Positions 1 through 8,887 of a stretch of DNA of 64,000 nt are shown here, piece after piece (position 1 is the first letter of the stretch; every line of letters begins with the position of its first letter). The position numbers and the translations under genes are program-made. The stretch is from positions 36,134-100,133 of the forward strand of contig NZ_LRAC01000007.1 of NCBI RefSeq assembly GCF_001517085.1, in the 5' to 3' direction. Source of the stretch: Paenibacillus sp. DMB5. GTDB lineage: Bacteria; Bacillota; Bacilli; Paenibacillales; Paenibacillaceae. Below the pieces are notes generated by a model. It ran no database searches. It was not told the origin of the DNA and saw only the letters and a program-made list of their open reading frames with translations.

Positions 1-321
1 AGGCAGCTGCTCCAGCATGAACATGTAGCCCTGCGCACTTGTTGCGTTGAATACACGGCCTCCTGCAGTAGATGCTCCATAACAGATCCCTGCCGAGCTG
101 TGTTCACCATCTGAAGGAACGAGCATAATATCATGCTGTCCGCTAGCTTTCATCGTATCGAGGAACTGGGCTACCTCCGTCGACGGCGAGATCGGGAAAT
201 ATCCCATAACATGATAATTGATCTGGTGGGCAGCGTAGGCTGCCATTTCATTGCCTGATTCATACAGGAATTTCTGCTCTACCTTGGCAGAGCCTATTTC
301 TTTTTCATAATCAATAGCCAT
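1..321 (-). CDS. 2-oxoacid:ferredoxin oxidoreductase alpha subunit (5' part only)
   Basis: The first 107 codons of a protein that runs off the left edge. The N-terminus (MAIDYEKEIGSAKVEQKFLY) leads into GNEMAAYAAHQINYHVMGYF, PISPSTEVAQ and SSAGICYGASTAGGRVFNAT. This is the pyrimidine-binding region typical of PorA/VorB-type alpha subunits. In the family this subunit works with gamma, delta and beta subunits to decarboxylate pyruvate or another 2-oxoacid, make acyl-CoA and reduce ferredoxin. The start at 321 has an AAGGGCGG ribosome binding site. It lies 26 bases after the gamma-delta gene on the same strand, so the two are co-transcribed; a beta subunit is expected beyond the edge. The substrate cannot be told from this fragment. 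Confidence 0.8.
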   Translation of the reverse strand, partial: MAIDYEKEIGSAKVEQKFLYESGNEMAAYAAHQINYHVMGYFPISPSTEVAQFLDTMKASGQHDIMLVPSDGEHSSAGICYGASTAGGRVFNATSAQGYMFMLEQLP

Positions 322-347
322 AGTTCATTCCGCCCTTCTTACCGGAT

Positions 348-1364
348 TTATAGTTGCGAGACCAAATCAAATGTGTGTTTCACAGTGTGGCTGTCGGCAT
401 AGCCTTCCTTCTCAAGGATGCTGGACAGTGCCGAGGTCGGGCAGGCGCCTACGCATTTCAGGCAGCCTTTGCAGTACTGGTAGTCGATACCCAGCAGGAA
501 CATCTGCGAACGCCCTTTGCGGTCAAGCCGTTCTTCCCAGACAAAGCACTGGTCAGGACAGACGGTATCGCACTGTGCACAATTGATGCAGGACTCGTTC
601 TCATAAGCCGGAATCATGCCGGAACGGGAAATGCTGAGGTTCTTCAGGAAGCTGTTGCCGGGATTCACAATCGATCCGCCCATCGGCTGGGTTTCGTAGC
701 CAAGTGCCGAAATGTCGGAACGTACGTATTCAGGCATGCTCTCTCCTTCAGGCAGCTCAAAGTGCATAAACTTCACTTCATTGTAGCCGCGCTCAAAGGT
801 TGTAATGGCGGACTGTACGGCCTGCGGATATTTCTTGCCGAGCGATTTCTCGATAACGCCCTTCATTGTCTCCGTGTCAAGGAACGGGCAGAGCCGGAAC
901 AGCGCGCCCAGCATGGCCATATTTACGCGGTTTTTCTCTTTCAGTGCAATGCTTGTTGCATCAATTACAGCAATGGTACCGGCTTTCAGCTTCAGCAGTT
1001 CTTTGAGTTCTTCCGGCGTCTTGGCCGAGTTCACAAGAACGGTGCTGTCTTCGCTGATCCCGCTGGTAACATTGACAGTCTTGGCGAGTGCTTCATGGAA
1101 TACGCCAACCACATGCGGACGCTCTACCGGCGAAGTATCGCGGATATGCGTGTCCAGATCACAGAACCGGATGTGGGCTTTGACAGGCGAGCCCTTTTTC
1201 TCCGAGCCATAGGATGAGAAGCTGACCCCGTTCAAGCCTGCTCCGACAACGCCTGCTTCCGCGAGCATTTTACCGGCCAGGTTAGCCCCGAGCCCTCCAA
1301 TGGATTCCAGCCGGATTTCAAAGAATCCAAGACTGTTTACTTTTGGTAGTTGTACCACCGACAT
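348..1364 (-). CDS. 2-oxoacid:ferredoxin oxidoreductase, fused gamma-delta subunit
   Basis: A 338-residue protein. Residues about 15-200 form the gamma-subunit domain (EIRLESIGGLGANLAGKMLA at the start). The last 90 residues are a ferredoxin-like delta domain with two 4Fe-4S motifs, CINCAQCDTVCP and CKGCLKCVGACP, all eight cysteines present. Fusion of gamma and delta is common for these enzymes in Bacilli. It is the first gene of a minus-strand operon followed after 26 bases by the alpha subunit. The Fe-S clusters carry electrons from thiamine-bound substrate to ferredoxin. Such enzymes are oxygen sensitive, so expression at low oxygen is likely; an FNR/CRP-like half-palindrome lies upstream at 1677-1692. 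Confidence 0.85.
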   Translation of the reverse strand: MSVVQLPKVNSLGFFEIRLESIGGLGANLAGKMLAEAGVVGAGLNGVSFSSYGSEKKGSPVKAHIRFCDLDTHIRDTSPVERPHVVGVFHEALAKTVNVTSGISEDSTVLVNSAKTPEELKELLKLKAGTIAVIDATSIALKEKNRVNMAMLGALFRLCPFLDTETMKGVIEKSLGKKYPQAVQSAITTFERGYNEVKFMHFELPEGESMPEYVRSDISALGYETQPMGGSIVNPGNSFLKNLSISRSGMIPAYENESCINCAQCDTVCPDQCFVWEERLDRKGRSQMFLLGIDYQYCKGCLKCVGACPTSALSSILEKEGYADSHTVKHTFDLVSQL

Positions 1365-1676
1365 AACCCCTTTCGAGTGTCAAGAATAAAACAATCCTTT
1401 TGACTTTTTCAATGATTGTAACGTGATAATGATGGTAACGAATGTGACAAATCTTGCATTTTCACGGGTTCGGGAATCACAATAATTTATAGATTTTGAT
1501 CGATTTCTTTATACGCGACAGCGCCGCGTTACCTGAACAGAAGGTAACCTGCCATAGAAATTGCAAAATGTGAAAATTATGTGTAATCCGTCATTTCCGG
1601 GCTTCCCGCGGACACAAGGTCACCCTTAATTTAGCTATAAAATTAAAAATTAAGATGTTAAATTTGTCACATAAAA

Positions 1677-1692
1677 CATGATCTTTATCACA
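1677..1692 (-). promoter_or_regulatory. Candidate FNR/CRP-family box in the 403-bp gap upstream of the oxidoreductase operon
   Basis: On the minus strand this reads TGTGA-N6-TCATG, a near match to the TGTGA-N6-TCACA consensus of FNR/CRP-family regulators. It lies about 310 bases upstream of the gamma-delta start, which is far. The gap 1365-1767 also holds a perfect 7-bp inverted repeat, GTTACCT/AGGTAAC, at 1528-1548. No open reading frame or RNA gene is recognisable in it. Both sites are only pattern matches. Confidence 0.25.
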
Positions 1693-1728
1693 AGTACAAG
1701 CCCCAGCCGGCTTTCGTGATAACACAAA

Positions 1729-1751
1729 AAGCCCATCCAATGGATGGGCTT
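1729..1751 (-). terminator. Intrinsic terminator of pncB
   Basis: GCCCATCC/GGATGGGC stem with a 3-base loop, followed on the minus strand by a short T-run. It lies 17 bases after the pncB stop. Confidence 0.8.
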
Positions 1752-1767
1752 CTAAGGCAATATAAGG

Positions 1768-3252
1768 CTATTCAAGATCCAGCTGCATATGCTCGGCGAT
1801 CAGCTGCTGCTTGCGGTTCCATACCTGCTCACTGAGGTTAACACGGTACACCTCGGGATTCAGCTTACGCAAATATTCCGGCCAGAACAGGTCGAGCTGC
1901 TGCTCATGATAACGGCGGATTTCCTCCAGCGGCGGCAGGGAGTAGACCTGGAACCCGTTCACAAAAATCGGCTCCAGCATCGGCAGCGCCTCGTACTTGT
2001 CGACATTCTTGCGCAAGTAAGGATGCAGCGGATTAAACAGCTTGATCCGGGCACCGTTGCGCGGGGCAGCCTCGTCCGGAGAGCTGATGTAATCAGCCAT
2101 CGCCTTGCCGTTCGTGCCGACAATGCGATACACATCCTTCTTGCCTGGCGTAGATACCTTCTCCGGGTTGGAGGAGATCTTGATGGTCGGGATCATTTCA
2201 CCGGTAGCTGACTCGATTTCCACCAGCTTGTATACCCCGCCCAGCGAAGGCTGGTCGGCTGCGGTAATCAGCTGTGTGCCGACACCCCAGGTATCAATCG
2301 CTGCCCCTTGCAGCTTCAGGTCCATAATTGTATTCTCGTCCAGATCATTGGAGGCTACAATCTTCACGTAATCCAGACCGGCCTCATCCAGCATCTTGCG
2401 TGCCTGGATGGACAGGTATGCCAAGTCGCCGCTGTCCAGGCGGATGGCATTCATCTTCTTGCCCGCGGCTTCCAGCTTCTTCGCCGTATTAATCGCATGC
2501 GGCACCCCGCTGCGAAGGGTATCGAAGGTGTCTACCAGCAGAGTGACGCCGTCCGGAAGCACCTTGGCATAGGCGTCAAATGCCTCCTGCTCGCTGCTGA
2601 AGCTCTGGACCCAGGAATGGGCATGTGTGCCTTTGGTCGGGATGCCGAACATACGGCCGGCCAGCATGTTGGAGGTCGCATGGAATCCGCCGATGTAGGC
2701 TGCCCGTGCGCCCCATACCGCCGCATCCGCCTCCTGTGCCCGGCGGGTACCGAACTCCAGCAGAATGTCATTCGGAGCCACCTGCTTGATCCGTGAAGCC
2801 TTGGTCGCGATCAGCGTCTGGTAATTCATAAAGTTCAGAATCGCCGTCTCCACGAGCTGTGCTTCCATAATCGTACCTTCAACACGTACCAGCGGCTCAT
2901 CCGGGAAGACAAGTGCTCCTTCCTTCATGGCATGGATGTTTCCCTTGAAGTGAAACTGCAGCAGCTCCTCGAGGAAAGCCGGCGCATAATTCTCCTCCTG
3001 CTCTGACAGATAACGGACATCATCTTCCGTGAACCGCAAGTCCCTGATATATTGGGTTATGCGCTCCAGTCCGGCGAAAACGGCAAAACCGTTCCCGAAG
3101 GGCAGCTTGCGGAAGTACGCCTCAAATACCGCCTTGCGCTTATGTGTACCATTCACCCAATGGGCGTACATCATATTTATCTGATACTTGTCTGTATGTA
3201 GAGCAAGCTCTCTCCTCAAATCCTCATCTCCTAGACCTGTGTTATTCTGCAT
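1768..3252 (-). CDS. pncB: Nicotinate phosphoribosyltransferase
   Basis: Converts nicotinate and PRPP (with ATP) to nicotinate mononucleotide in the Preiss-Handler NAD salvage route; cytoplasmic. Diagnostic stretches are the N-terminal LALHTDKYQINMMYAHW, FGTRRAQEADAAVWGARAAY (phosphoribosyl/base-binding region), FHATSNMLAG and IRLDSGDLAYLS. The start chosen at 3252 gives 494 residues (MQNNTGLGDEDLRRELALHT), close to family length. An upstream in-frame ATG at 3345 would overlap pncA by more than 100 bases. With the chosen start the overlap is 11 bases, typical of translational coupling. The product of pncA, nicotinate, is the substrate here. Confidence 0.93.
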   Translation of the reverse strand: MQNNTGLGDEDLRRELALHTDKYQINMMYAHWVNGTHKRKAVFEAYFRKLPFGNGFAVFAGLERITQYIRDLRFTEDDVRYLSEQEENYAPAFLEELLQFHFKGNIHAMKEGALVFPDEPLVRVEGTIMEAQLVETAILNFMNYQTLIATKASRIKQVAPNDILLEFGTRRAQEADAAVWGARAAYIGGFHATSNMLAGRMFGIPTKGTHAHSWVQSFSSEQEAFDAYAKVLPDGVTLLVDTFDTLRSGVPHAINTAKKLEAAGKKMNAIRLDSGDLAYLSIQARKMLDEAGLDYVKIVASNDLDENTIMDLKLQGAAIDTWGVGTQLITAADQPSLGGVYKLVEIESATGEMIPTIKISSNPEKVSTPGKKDVYRIVGTNGKAMADYISSPDEAAPRNGARIKLFNPLHPYLRKNVDKYEALPMLEPIFVNGFQVYSLPPLEEIRRYHEQQLDLFWPEYLRKLNPEVYRVNLSEQVWNRKQQLIAEHMQLDLE

Positions 3253-3790
3253 CGGCACGTACCACTTGTGCTCCGAGGCTGCCCCGGAAATGCCCGAGCG
3301 CCCATGCATGGCCGTCTGCGTTAAAGCTGGCCACTGCATCCTCATGGATCACAATTCCGAATCCTTTGTTGTAGGCATCGACCGCAGTATGCAGCACACA
3401 AATATCGGTGCAGACTCCGATCAGATGCAGTTCCTGTATTCCGCGCTCACGCAGCTTCAGCTCCAGATCGGTGCCGCAGAAGGCGCTGTAACGCGTTTTG
3501 TCCATCCAGTAGATAGACTCCCGGTTCTCCTCATAGACAGCCTTCAGACCGCCGTACAGCTCCCGTCCCGGTGTATCCCGCAGATTATGGGGAGGAAACA
3601 ACTTCGTCTCGGGATGATACGGATCAGCTGCCTCATGCAGGTCAACCGCCATGACCACGTAATCGCCGCTTTTTACAAACTGCTCCGTCAATTCATTGAC
3701 TCTGGGTGCAATATCGATTCCCGGCTGCCCGACCGGCAGACTGCCGTCAACAAAATCATTGGTGAAATCTATCACGATCAATGCCTTCAT
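3242..3790 (-). CDS. pncA: Nicotinamidase, isochorismatase-like hydrolase
   Basis: Hydrolyses nicotinamide to nicotinate and ammonia. The 182-residue protein has the catalytic Asp8 (VIDFTNDF), Lys98 (MDKTRYSAF) and Cys131 (GVCTDICVLHT). It also has the metal ligands Asp50, His52 and His59 (AVDLHEAADPYHPE). The ribosome binding site AAAGGAGG is strong. It overlaps the pncB start by 11 bases and follows the NrtR-like gene by 47 bases, so nrtR-pncA-pncB is probably one operon. Confidence 0.93.
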   Translation of the reverse strand: MKALIVIDFTNDFVDGSLPVGQPGIDIAPRVNELTEQFVKSGDYVVMAVDLHEAADPYHPETKLFPPHNLRDTPGRELYGGLKAVYEENRESIYWMDKTRYSAFCGTDLELKLRERGIQELHLIGVCTDICVLHTAVDAYNKGFGIVIHEDAVASFNADGHAWALGHFRGSLGAQVVRADAE

Positions 3791-3837
3791 TGGATAAGCC
3801 TCCTTTAGTGTAGTGAGACGGTGATTGAAGCGCTATA

Positions 3838-4608
3838 TCATGTATAAATAGATAATAAAGGCTCATGGTCAGTGAACATGTAGAGCTGTGCAGGCCGCTG
3901 GGAATACTGGTTCGAGCTGACCGGGTTGCCTGCTTCATCACGCACTTCTTTTAATATACCCTGCCTGCTGCGTGTTGAAGTGATTTTGCGGATAAAATTC
4001 GGCTCCTTGAACTCAGGCACTACCGTCTGGATAACCTGATAAAGCTCGCTTAGTGTAAAATGCCGGGGCAAAAACTGCCGGGCAATCGTCGTCTGCAGCA
4101 TCTGCTGCTGGATCCGCAGATAAGCATCCTTAATAATGTCATGATGGTCAAAAGCAAGCTCAAGCTCTTCCAGCGCCTCCTGCAATGTAAACAGGCCGAC
4201 CTCGCCCGCGTCATCCGAGGCTTGTCTCTGCTCCAGCATCCATTCCTCCACCAGTGCAAAAAAAGCATGGCTGATAATCCAGCCGCGCGGATCACGTCCG
4301 GGAGTGCTGTATACTCCGAGATACTCCAGATGTCCGCCGTCCACCCCGGTTTCCTCTTTCAGCTCCCGCGTTGCCGCATCATAGATGGACTCATCCTCCT
4401 GGCAAAAACCTCCGGGCAGGGCCCACATGCCGGCACACGGCCATTTTTTGCGCCGGATCAGCATCACCTTCAGCTCGCGCAGGGGAAGCGTCTTCGTGAC
4501 CGTCTTCCGTTCCCGCTTCGTCAAAGTGAACATCACAATGTCGGCCGGAACTCCGTCCGGGGTGCGGTACTTTTTGGCGTTGTAGGTTTGTTCCACGTTC
4601 TCGCTCAC
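3838..4608 (-). CDS. nrtR: NrtR-type Nudix transcriptional regulator of NAD metabolism
   Basis: 256 residues. Residues about 20-160 are a Nudix domain with a complete Nudix box: a glycine, the EDESIYDAATRELKEETGV stretch and the REL-x-EE core. Residues about 170-256 resemble the winged-helix domain of NrtR: FTLSELYQVIQ, then NFIRKI and RPAQLYMF. Family NrtR proteins bind operators near NAD biosynthesis genes and are released by ADP-ribose. The position directly before pncA and pncB supports that role. Because the Nudix box is intact, it may also hydrolyse ADP-ribose. I did not recognise an NrtR palindrome upstream. A plain Nudix hydrolase is the alternative. Confidence 0.78.
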   Translation of the reverse strand: MSENVEQTYNAKKYRTPDGVPADIVMFTLTKRERKTVTKTLPLRELKVMLIRRKKWPCAGMWALPGGFCQEDESIYDAATRELKEETGVDGGHLEYLGVYSTPGRDPRGWIISHAFFALVEEWMLEQRQASDDAGEVGLFTLQEALEELELAFDHHDIIKDAYLRIQQQMLQTTIARQFLPRHFTLSELYQVIQTVVPEFKEPNFIRKITSTRSRQGILKEVRDEAGNPVSSNQYSQRPAQLYMFTDHEPLLSIYT

Positions 4609-4710
4609 TTTAGATCATCCTTTGCCGCTATCATTGTTTACTGTTCGTATCTTTTAATGTACCAAACCTGCTCTTCTAAAATCAACAAATCCGGCACATT
4701 AGATGTAGAT

Positions 4711-4735
4711 AAAGGGACGGATTTACATCCGCCCC
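4711..4735 (-). terminator. Probable terminator of miaB-ricA
   Basis: Hairpin with arms GGGACGGAT and ATCCGCCCC, 17 bases after the ricA stop. On the minus strand a short TTTA follows, so the U-tract is weak. Confidence 0.55.
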
Positions 4736-4751
4736 CTCTCTCAAACCCGAA

Positions 4752-5204
4752 TTAATCTCCGCAGGTAGACGGCGGCGCATCCGTGCCGGCCTCCACGCTG
4801 ATTTTCTCCGAGACGGTATCTCTGATGACCGAAATGACCAGCTGCAGCAGGTAGTTGATATCGCTCTGGCTCTGCTGGAACTCATTCACCACCGGAATGC
4901 CGTCGATCTCATCCTGCAGCGCTTCGATTTCCTGCTCTATCTTCGCAACCATCGCTTTATTGCCGAAGCTTTCAAAGGCGACGATCTCCTTCTGCTTCTT
5001 CTTAATGGTGGCAATCAGCCCCTGTACCCGGTCATGATTCTGGATTTTGAGCTCCGCCTGCTGAAAATGCCGCACTTCTTCACTGGTCGAGATCAGTGCA
5101 GCAAGCTCCTTGGCTTTGCCCATAATATCCTCACGTACAATCAGATCACGGGTATCGTAGCTCTGCATGCCGTATTTGTTCACATTCGGGTTCTCCTGGC
5201 TCAT
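4752..5204 (-). CDS. ricA: RicA (YmcA), YlbF/YmcA-family regulator
   Basis: A 150-residue, mostly helical protein of the YlbF/YmcA family (AKELAALISTSEEVRHFQQA, then a coiled-coil-like segment and VNEFQQSQSDINYLLQLV). In B. subtilis RicA forms a complex with RicF and RicT. That complex carries Fe-S clusters, helps RNase Y mature operon mRNAs and affects competence, biofilm and sporulation. A cysteine remains near the C-terminus (PPSTCGD). It lies 24 bases after miaB on the same strand, the same pairing as ymcB-ymcA in B. subtilis. Confidence 0.88.
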   Translation of the reverse strand: MSQENPNVNKYGMQSYDTRDLIVREDIMGKAKELAALISTSEEVRHFQQAELKIQNHDRVQGLIATIKKKQKEIVAFESFGNKAMVAKIEQEIEALQDEIDGIPVVNEFQQSQSDINYLLQLVISVIRDTVSEKISVEAGTDAPPSTCGD

Positions 5205-5228
5205 CCTTCTCGCCCCATTTCTCTATGA

Positions 5229-6836
5229 TTAGAGGACTGCTGCAGCCTCCGCCACATAATCCCCTTTGATATACCAGGTCTTGGTATCGGTAATTCTTAC
5301 CTGCACAAAGCTGCCGATCAGCTCCTTGGGACCCTCGAAATGAACAAGCTTGTTGGCACGGGAGCGTCCGGAGAGCACATTTGCGTTGTTCTTGCTCTCC
5401 CCCTCCACCAGCACTTCCACCAGTTCACCGAGCATCCGGTCGTTGCTTACCCGGCTCTGTTCCTTAATCAGATCATTCAGGCGCTTCAGCCGCCCGTTCT
5501 TCACTTCAAGCGGAACATTATCCTCCATTGCTGCAGCCGGCGTACCCTCACGCGGCGAGTAAATAAAGGTATATGCCATATCATAACCTACTTCACGGAC
5601 GAGGGACAGCGTCTCTTCAAACTGCTCCTCGGTTTCGCCGGGGAAGCCGACGATAATATCCGTGGTCAGCACGGCATCCGGCACACTGGCTTTTAGCTTA
5701 TAGACCAGCTCCAGATAGGCCTCACGCGTATATTTGCGGCTCATTTTTTTGAGCACCGCCGTACTTCCGGACTGCACCGGCAGATGGATATGCTCCGTCA
5801 GATTGCCGCCTTTGCCCAGCACTTCAATTAATCTATCGTCAAAATCGCGGGGATGCGAGGTCATGAAGCGAATGCGCGGAATATCAATCTTGCGCATATC
5901 ATCCATCAGATCCCCGAACGTATAGTCTATATCAGTAAAATCCTTGCCGTAGGCGTTCACATTTTGTCCGAGCAGCGTTACTTCCTTAAAGCCCAGGCGG
6001 GCCAGCTCGCGTACTTCGGTGATTACGTCCTCCGGACGGCGGCTGCGCTCTTTACCCCGGGTGAACGGTACAATACAGTAGGTGCAGAACTTGTCACAGC
6101 CGTACATGATGTTAACCCAGGCGCGCATGCCTTCCCGCTTCTTGGGAAGATTCTCGATGATGTCGCCTTCCTTGGACCAGACCTCGACCACAAGCTCCTT
6201 GCTGAACAGCGATTCCTTGATGATCTGCGGCAGGCGGTGAATATTATGCGTACCGAAGATCATGTCCACGAACCCGTGCTTGGCCATAATCCGGTTCACG
6301 ACGCCTTCTTCCTGTGACATACAGCCGCAGACACCCAATAGCAGGCCCGGCTTTTCCAGCTTCAGTGTTTTGAGGTGGCCCAGCTCGCCGAACACTTTAT
6401 CTTCAGCATTTTCGCGGATCGCGCACGTATTGAGCAGAATAATATCCGCTTCATTCCGGTCTTCTACAGGCTGATAGCCCATTTCCTCCAGCATGCCCTT
6501 CATCGTTTCGGTGTCATGCTCATTCATCTGGCAGCCGTAGGTCGCTATGAAATAATACTGCTGCTTATGGCTGTTCATTTCACGGAACTGCTCCATAATG
6601 CGGATCGTTTCAGCATCTTCAAAATTAATAACTTCAATCTCCTGCTTGCCCCGTCGTTTGCCTTCCTTATAATCCGGGTTGGAGTTGATTTGTACGGTAC
6701 GCCCCTTTATCCGGTAAGTCGTTTTCCCCTCTTCTTCACTGATGACTTTGGCATCAGAAAAATCAAAATACTTCGAGTAATCCTTCGAACCGCCCTTGCC
6801 GGATTTTAAGTCCGGTGAGTTATTCCCCATTGTCAT
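5229..6836 (-). CDS. miaB: tRNA-2-methylthio-N6-dimethylallyladenosine synthase
   Basis: Radical-SAM methylthiotransferase that adds the 2-methylthio group to i6A37 of tRNAs reading UNN codons. Three N-terminal cysteines bind the auxiliary cluster ([31 protein letters not shown]). [15 protein letters not shown] is the CxxxCxxC radical-SAM motif. A TRAM domain closes the protein ([10 protein letters not shown] to the end). I start at 6836 ([10 protein letters not shown]), which has AAAGGACG eight bases upstream; an earlier in-frame start at 6899 has no such site. The chosen start still leaves the N-terminal extension of about 75 residues known from Bacillus-type MiaB. Followed by ricA. Confidence 0.93.
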   Translation of the reverse strand: MTMGNNSPDLKSGKGGSKDYSKYFDFSDAKVISEEEGKTTYRIKGRTVQINSNPDYKEGKRRGKQEIEVINFEDAETIRIMEQFREMNSHKQQYYFIATYGCQMNEHDTETMKGMLEEMGYQPVEDRNEADIILLNTCAIRENAEDKVFGELGHLKTLKLEKPGLLLGVCGCMSQEEGVVNRIMAKHGFVDMIFGTHNIHRLPQIIKESLFSKELVVEVWSKEGDIIENLPKKREGMRAWVNIMYGCDKFCTYCIVPFTRGKERSRRPEDVITEVRELARLGFKEVTLLGQNVNAYGKDFTDIDYTFGDLMDDMRKIDIPRIRFMTSHPRDFDDRLIEVLGKGGNLTEHIHLPVQSGSTAVLKKMSRKYTREAYLELVYKLKASVPDAVLTTDIIVGFPGETEEQFEETLSLVREVGYDMAYTFIYSPREGTPAAAMEDNVPLEVKNGRLKRLNDLIKEQSRVSNDRMLGELVEVLVEGESKNNANVLSGRSRANKLVHFEGPKELIGSFVQVRITDTKTWYIKGDYVAEAAAVL

Positions 6837-7149
6837 GTTTTCACGTCCTTTATGAATGAAAGCTTCAGTAATCAAATCGGTTAATTTTATTATCGCCAAT
6901 AAAAAATTATAGCATAAATGTTGGAGGCCAATCCATCCGGCAATGCAGGCATAACGAATAAACCTTCCGGCGATTCAGCTGGAAGGCTCAGAGTGATATA
7001 TGAAGTGTGCGGAGCATCATTATTTGCGGCGGATGTACATTCGCAGGTACACCATCTCAAGCTTGGTTTTTTTGACGCAGATAAAAAACATCTTCATTTC
7101 AGCAAATCATCTCCCTGGAACTCAGCTTTATCCCATTCTAACAGCATAC

Positions 7150-7167
7150 CGTTACATTAACGTTACA
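7150..7167 (+). promoter_or_regulatory. Direct heptamer repeat with 11-bp period upstream of the BTAD regulator
   Basis: CGTTACA-TTAA-CGTTACA: two identical heptamers with a 4-base spacer, about 95 bases before the start at 7264. SARP/BTAD regulators are known to bind heptamers repeated every 11 bp, so this could be an autoregulatory site. The same 427-bp gap (6837-7263) also has a perfect 8-bp inverted repeat, ACCGCATA at 7182-7189 and TATGCGGT at 7237-7244, flanking a plausible -10 (TATGAT, 7191-7196). Nothing else in the gap looks like a gene. Confidence 0.4.
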
Positions 7168-7263
7168 CTTTTCTACAAAAAACCGCATATTATGATAAAA
7201 TAACAGCCTTTTTTCGATCAATAAAGATACATAGATTATGCGGTCTGACAGAGGAGCACTGAA

Positions 7264-8871
7264 ATGAAGCATACTTTGGAGAGCGGTTTACACTTACATT
7301 ACGAATATAAAGAGGCTAAACAGGCTCACGAAAATACCCGGACACTTGTCCTGATTCACGGGATGGGCTTTGACCTGACCTCCTGGGACCGGATCCTTCC
7401 CTATATGGAAGATGAATTCCATCTGCTTAGATACGATTTCCGCGGACACGGACAAAGCGGCATAGACAGCATTGACCCGTCCAAGCTGGCCTGGATCTAT
7501 GTAGAACATCTGGACAGTCTGCTGCGCCGGCTCGGGATTGAACAATTTGATATCATCTCCCACGGTGCTGGAAGCATTATTGGCCTCTACTATACCAAAG
7601 TATATCCTGCAAAAGTACGCAGCAACGTCATGCTGTCACTGCCGTTATTCAATTCAAGCAGCACTGCCGGCAAATATGCAGACTACCGCAAAAATCTGCT
7701 GAAGCATCAGTCCATGAGTGCCCTGGCCGGCCATGTCGTTCCGAATGCAACGCTTTTTCAGCCTGGAACACCGGAAATTGACAGGCTGTATGCAGCATTT
7801 GCCAGAGTAAGCTTTGACAGCTATATTGAGCTGTTGGATTTTTTTGCGGGGGCCCACGACGAGATCATGGAGATGTTCAAAAAGCATACAGGACCTCTGC
7901 TTCTGCTGACAGGAGAGCGCGATCCGATGTACCCGCCGTATCTGTCCGGCCTGATTGCCTCGGCGAATCCGAACTGCCGCTTTATGACAGTCTACAATGC
8001 ATCCAACATGCTGTTTTATGACCAGCCGGAGGAGACATATAAGCAAATCCGGATGTTTTTTGACACGGAGACAAGTAACAGGGCACCGCTTGACCCTTAT
8101 TTATTGGAGCTGCATTCCGATTTTATCGGACTGGTAAACGGGGAGCTGCAGCTTGATGAAACTGCTGTCCCTGCTGCTCCTGTTGTCCGGCTAAAGGTAA
8201 CGCTGCTGAAATCTTTTCAAGTCTTCCTTGATGATACGCAGGTGCTGGGCGGCTGGGGAAGAAGAAGCGCCAAAGAGCTGCTGATTTACCTGCTGCTGCA
8301 CCCGGCCGCTGCCCGGGACCAGCTGTGCGAGGACCTCTGGAAGGACATGGAGAACACAAAGGCCCGGAACCAGCTTCGTGTCTGCCTGAATCATCTGAAG
8401 CACCTGTTTAATAATGAAGAAACTCAGCTGCTGTACAGTGACAACCAGCAGATTTCACTGATGGCCCCAGTAGACTGTGACCTGCTGACCCTGCTGGAGA
8501 ATACCAGGCTGGCGGTCAAGGAAACAGACCCTGTACGTAAAGACAGCCTGATCCAGGATATCTTCCAGCAAGTTGATGATGAGCTTTTCCGGAATCTGGA
8601 TCAGGACTGGAATCTGAATCTGCGGTCCCGTCTGGAGATCGATCTGGTTGCTCTGGCCCATTATCAGGCTGATGTGCTGGCTAAACTTGGTAAATATACA
8701 AGTGCAATCGCCTGCCTGAAATATGTCGTCCTGTTCAATCCGGAAGAGTATGATGCCTATGAACGGATTGCAGTACTATATGAGCTGAACCAGCAGAAAC
8801 AGGAAGCCAAGACATGGCGCAGCAAGCTGGCCATTCTGCAGTCTGCGTCAGAGAAGCCTGGATCCCGGTAG
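7264..8871 (+). CDS. Pseudo-alpha/beta-hydrolase fused to a BTAD/SARP-type transcriptional activator domain
   Basis: 535 residues. Residues 1-270 have the alpha/beta-hydrolase fold: LVLIHGMG oxyanion loop, DFRGHGQSG, and TGERDPMYPP with the acid Asp220. The nucleophile elbow reads SHGAGS, with Gly101 where Ser is expected, and the catalytic His position is Asn248 (NASNMLFYDQPEE). Two of three triad residues are therefore missing. Residues about 305-530 match the winged-helix plus TPR-like BTAD region of AfsR/SARP activators (VTLLKSFQVFLDD, ELLIYLLLHPAAARDQLCED, then helical repeats). I infer a cytoplasmic one-component regulator whose dead hydrolase domain binds a small ligand. The ribosome binding site GGAG precedes ATG by 8 bases. 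It converges with the ketosynthase gene, 16 bases away. The target genes are not evident. Confidence 0.75.
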   Translation: MKHTLESGLHLHYEYKEAKQAHENTRTLVLIHGMGFDLTSWDRILPYMEDEFHLLRYDFRGHGQSGIDSIDPSKLAWIYVEHLDSLLRRLGIEQFDIISHGAGSIIGLYYTKVYPAKVRSNVMLSLPLFNSSSTAGKYADYRKNLLKHQSMSALAGHVVPNATLFQPGTPEIDRLYAAFARVSFDSYIELLDFFAGAHDEIMEMFKKHTGPLLLLTGERDPMYPPYLSGLIASANPNCRFMTVYNASNMLFYDQPEETYKQIRMFFDTETSNRAPLDPYLLELHSDFIGLVNGELQLDETAVPAAPVVRLKVTLLKSFQVFLDDTQVLGGWGRRSAKELLIYLLLHPAAARDQLCEDLWKDMENTKARNQLRVCLNHLKHLFNNEETQLLYSDNQQISLMAPVDCDLLTLLENTRLAVKETDPVRKDSLIQDIFQQVDDELFRNLDQDWNLNLRSRLEIDLVALAHYQADVLAKLGKYTSAIACLKYVVLFNPEEYDAYERIAVLYELNQQKQEAKTWRSKLAILQSASEKPGSR

Positions 8872-8887
8872 TCCGGCTGGGTTCGGC

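Noticed and set aside
3253..3345. Longer N-terminus of pncB starting at 3345
   Set aside because: It would overlap pncA by more than 100 bases and has no family counterpart; the start at 3252 fits coupling.
6918..7160. Possible 80-codon gene upstream of the BTAD regulator
   Set aside because: No ribosome binding site, no recognisable domain, and it overlaps regulatory-looking DNA.
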